Assembly: GCA_003008705.1 (NCBI GenBank) | Contig: PDUO01000101.1 | Location: 3,754-67,753, forward strand | DNA: 64,000 bases | Reading direction: 5' to 3' | Source of the DNA: Pezicula radicicola | Lineage: Eukaryota > Ascomycota > Leotiomycetes > Helotiales > Dermateaceae | Part shown: in pieces, positions 60,101-64,000 of the stretch | How the letters are laid out: each line of letters opens with the position of its first letter | Numbering within the stretch: position 1 is the stretch's first letter | Program-made: the position numbers and the translations under genes | Notes under the pieces: model-generated | Databases searched by the model: none | Seen by the model: the letters and a program-made list of their open reading frames with translations, nothing else | Told to the model about the DNA's origin: nothing

Positions 60101-61530
60101 TCTTTATAAATAGACTTAAAAGAAATAATTCTCTTTATATTTAATAAAATTTATTCTTATTCCTTCTTTAATATTAAATATTTATTTAAAATAATAATAA
60201 ACTTAATATCTCTACTTAGTAATTAAAGAGATAAATAGATTTATTATTATTAATAATAAAATATATAAATTATATACTACCTCTATATAGCCCCCTTTAC
60301 TATCCTTAGTATAGTTATATTATAGTTAACTAGTTTAAAACTTTTTAGAGTATTAAATACTTAAGTCTTATTACTCTAAGAGTATACTTTATATCTTTAA
60401 TATTAAAACTTAATATTATAATAATATATAGATTTCCTTTATATTAAAATATATTAATTTTTTCTAGATAATATTTAAATATCTTAATAATATAGTTTTT
60501 AATATTAATTATTATATTCTTTAAATTATCCTTTATAAAATCCTCCTTTCTTATTATCTATAAATTAACTAGAAAGTATAATCTTCTCCTAGATCTATAC
60601 TTCTAGTCTATCTATTTTAGCTCTATTTACTTTAATATTTCTATATATAATAATAATATATATATATTTATAGATAATTAAATTATAATATAAAAGAAGA
60701 AATATCTATAGTAAGATAAAATATACTAAATATAGAATAGTAATTATAATTTAAGTAATTAAAGTTATTATACTAAACTAATATTATAACTACTACTATA
60801 AACTACTACTATTAATAATAAATAACTAAACCTATACTAATATCTAATACTAGAACTAATACTACTTTTATACTTATTTAGTATATTAATCTCTAGAACT
60901 ATTAATAATCTTATATACTTTATAACCCTTCCTCTAGTAGTCTCTTTATATTAAGTAAGCTTAGAGAGTATATCTTACTATATAGAGTTAGGTAGTCCTT
61001 ATTTAATAACCTATCCTTTATCTTTCTTTACTTCTTTTATCTTTTATATCTAATTTAACCTTAGTTACTACTATAAGTATCTAAACTCTAACTATCTAGA
61101 CCCCTCTATTCTAGTTTAGACTTAACCCCTTTTATTCCTCTTCTTAGTCTAATCTCCTTAATACTAATTAGTAATATACCTAACTTAGAGAGTAAGCTTA
61201 TATTATCTCTTATATTTCTATACTAACCTCTATTAGTTTATTCTATCTACCTTATAAGTATATATAATCTATAGAACTTAAAGCTTTATATTAGATATAT
61301 AAGTATTATCTATCTATTAATTTTATCTTTACTCTACTCTAAAGCTTTATACTTAATTTTATAGATATATACTTATTATACTCTTATATCTCTCTAGTTA
61401 TAAACTTATAAAGCTATAGTTAACTTAACTTTAGATAGACTTACTATAATATATTATAATACCTCTATTAATAAAACTAGTAAAGTATAAGCTTATTAAT
61501 TAATATAACTAATTTAGTACTCTCTTTATA
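57153..61530. other. strongly RIPed block
   Basis: Extreme A/T, CA/TG depleted. A plus-strand ghost frame is readable in parts of 57850-58740 and 58840-59400, without a recognisable family. No tandem repeats are seen. Confidence 0.5.
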
Positions 61531-62640
61531 GACCTAGAAGAGAAGCTTAAGAAGTAGTTAGTAAATAATCCCTCTAATAAGGTAATCCTATATACTTATA
61601 ATAGTATATAATATAAGTTCTTCTTATATAATAAGGTCCGGAGACTATTAAAGTAGTTATCTACTAGTTATCTTAGTCTATAGTAGAAAAGTATCTAAGG
61701 GTAGTTTAATAATAATATTATTAATACCTATCTTAACCTACTCTATTAAGATATAAAGGACTTTAGTTATAATTAAAGAACTACTTATATTAACTCTATT
61801 ATTATAGGTTATCTAGTAAATAGTAAATATATTAATAGAGGCCTTTAGTAATTAAATATAAATAGACTAAGATTCTTCTTTAAAGAGATAATCTTTATAT
61901 TATATTTATATAATAGAAATTACTAGGTTTTAATTATAATATTTCTATAGAGAAAGAAGATTATTTATTTAGATACCTCTAGTTTAACTAATATAGATAT
62001 AATTTAAAATATTTACTAATTAATTAAAGAATAATATTTAGAATCTATAAAGTAGTTAGACTAATCTTATTATAACCTTCTTAATAATATCTAATCTCTA
62101 AATACTATAGTATATAAGATCTTTATTCTAAGCTTTACTTCTAGTTATATCTATAACTTTATAGATATAGATAATCTTCTAAATAATCTTATCCTATAAG
62201 CTAAGTATATACTATATACTATTCTTAACCTAAAATACTATCTAGATATTAAGAGGGAATCTAAGAGAACCTTTAGTAATAAGAGACTTTAAATTATAAT
62301 AGAACTTCTAACTAGTAAGATCTCTTTATATATTTAAAGTATATATTATATTATAAGAGGACTGAAGAGGATACTAGCTAAGATAGTTAATCTAACTTTA
62401 GATAGAGACTTATCTAAAGCTAAAGAACCTACTAAACTTAGTAATAACTTCTTATCTATTAACTTAACTATCTATAATAATAATAAAGAAGGAGAAGAGG
62501 AGAAGTAGATAATTCTAACTCTAGAGACTAGAATTAGAGTAAATAGTATTAGAGTAGATAAGACTATTATATTCTAGTAAATATATTAGAATTCTAGTAT
62601 TAATAAGCTCTTAAAGTATATTAAGAAGAATCTAGCTTAT
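61531..62640 (+). pseudogene. unrecognised long ghost ORF
   Basis: From GAC 61531 one frame stays in register for at least 370 codons with only TAG/TAA breaks. Readable pieces are DLEEKLK, NKVRRLLK, NRLRFFFKEIIFILYLYNRN, RGLKRILAKIVNLTLDRDLS and an acidic EGEEEK stretch near 62490. The mix of a helical domain and a charged tail would fit a retroelement Gag or a host orphan; I cannot decide. Confidence 0.4.
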
Positions 62641-64000
62641 TTCTCTAAGTTTAAAACTAAGTTTAGTATAATAATAATAATATAGGGATAGAACCTTGAA
62701 CTTTAGACTATTCTAGAACTATAAGCTTATAAGAGAATAGATAATATATAGGTCTTAGTAAATAAGGTTATAATTTAAGATTAGTAATAAGAAGATTATA
62801 AGTATTAGTTAAGATTTAGGAATACTTATAAAAGGGATTTAAATTAGTATATATAATTTAATTATTATAGTATTATCTTATTTACTAATATAAATAATAA
62901 GAGAGTATTTAATATATTTTATTTAATTTTATAATATATAAACTTATAATAATTAGAGTAGATACTAGTATTTAATATATATAACTATAATAAAATATAA
63001 ATTATAATAATAAGTATTATAAGTTAAAGATAATAAGAAATAGTTTTATTTAATAATAATATATACTAATAGAGATTATATTTATTTATATTTAGACTCT
63101 ACTCTAACTAATCTAAAAGTAATTATTTTTAAATATATATATATTAGTATTAATATATAATAACTAGATTACTTTTACTATAATAGTAATTATAAGTATA
63201 TATATAATAATAATTTAGTTATTAGATATTAGAGATATTAGTATAAATATAAGAGTATTATATATTATAATATTATTATTTAATTAATATATCTATTTTA
63301 CTTTATATAATAAGATTTAAACTAAGGAATTTAATATAGTTATAATAAATAAAGATAACTATTATAATAAAAAGTTAACTAACTATATTAATATAGTTCT
63401 AACTTATAGTAGTTAAAAAGAAATAAATTAATAAATATATTTAATAAATAAAGAGTAGTATTATAGTAATTTTCTCTTCTAAGATTTAAAATAATATTAA
63501 ATTATTTAGTATTTTTAAAAGTTATAAATAAGTTAAATTATAGAGACTAAATAGAATAGTATATAAGTTAATATATTATAATAAAGATATTTTATTAAAG
63601 AAATACTTTATACTTCTTATATAGACTCTCTATCTTAAAAATATAATTTTAAGATTTAGTATATAATTCTAGAAATCTAAATACTAGAAACTATAATCTA
63701 GAAAATAAGATTTAAAAGAATAGTTTTCTATCTAGTATTAGTTATATATTAAATATATCTAATTATAAACCTTTATCTTTAAGATATAGAGTTATAATAT
63801 ATTTTAATTTATATTTTAGTATTAAATAACTCTCTTATATTCTAATATACTTATATCTATTAACTCTTAATAGATATACTTTAGCTTAATTTATTAAAGT
63901 AGATTAAAAGAGGGTATAATTTAGTAAAGATTATATAGACTTTAAAAGAGACTTATATACTCCTTCCTAAGAGAGATATTATCTAAAGAACTTTTTCCTA
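62641..64000. other. RIPed AT-rich DNA to window end
   Basis: No readable gene or repeat was recognised beyond the preceding ghost. Confidence 0.6.

Noticed and set aside
1..64000. CRISPR array, bacterial operon, prophage or biosynthetic cluster
   Set aside because: No regularly spaced repeats with unique spacers, no bacterial gene layout, and splice signals and RIP point to a fungus. The tandem arrays have no spacers.
1..64000. Telomere or centromere
   Set aside because: No TTAGGG arrays; AT-rich blocks are explained by RIP ghosts, and centromere identity cannot be read from sequence.

Overview
The window is a stretch of a filamentous ascomycete (Pezizomycotina-like) genome dominated by repeat-induced point mutation (RIP). 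Long blocks (about 1-2600, 9000-12200, 19800-21400, 26450-32836, 40440-50150 and 51300-64000) consist almost only of TA-type steps, with CA, TG and CG dinucleotides nearly absent. The reading frames in them are closed mainly by TAG and TAA, the codons that C-to-T mutation makes from CAG, CAA and TGG. Fungal traits also include short GT-AG introns with CTAAT/CTGAT branch points, fungal-type kinases, a Helitron fragment, MITEs and a Ty1/copia element. There is no bacterial signal (operons, Shine-Dalgarno sites, CRISPR).

Layout. 1-3.4 kb: RIP-eroded DNA with a ghost gene ending in a Myb/SANT-like domain. 3.4-12.3 kb: partly eroded DNA with short ORF remnants. 12.3-19.8 kb: a less eroded island with a cysteine-rich small ORF, a RIP-killed copy of the dynein regulator PAC1/LIS1, an APH-like kinase fragment, a DUF7025-type AAA ATPase fragment that runs into a Helitron fragment, an intact kinase ORF and a small zinc-ribbon-like ORF. 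A 765-base run of N lies at 20283-21047. 21.4-27.5 kb: a second island with another kinase ORF, two TA-flanked MITEs and a long kinase-like pseudogene with a duplicated C-terminal fragment. 31.2-41.3 kb: a strongly RIPed DUF7025-AAA ATPase ghost, split by a complete 7.6-kb Ty1/copia element (identical 179-bp LTR lengths, AATAT target duplication). 43.7-45.8 kb: a dynamin-like GTPase ghost, still readable in one frame. 50.2-51.3 kb: a small less-eroded island. 52.7-57.2 kb: a cluster of different minisatellites. 57-64 kb: RIPed DNA with unrecognised ghost ORFs.

How it fits together. This looks like an accessory, gene-poor compartment in which duplicated host genes (PAC1, dynamin, AAA ATPases, kinases) and transposons were inactivated by RIP to different degrees. 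The nesting gives a partial history: the ATPase copy was already present when the copia element inserted, and the element is much less eroded than its surroundings. Only four ORFs (two kinases, two cysteine-rich small proteins) look potentially alive. The most unusual item is an antisense gene inside the copia element, between the end of pol and the 3' LTR, with its own TATA box, a 5'-UTR intron and a 286-codon frame that is broken by stops but has no frameshift.
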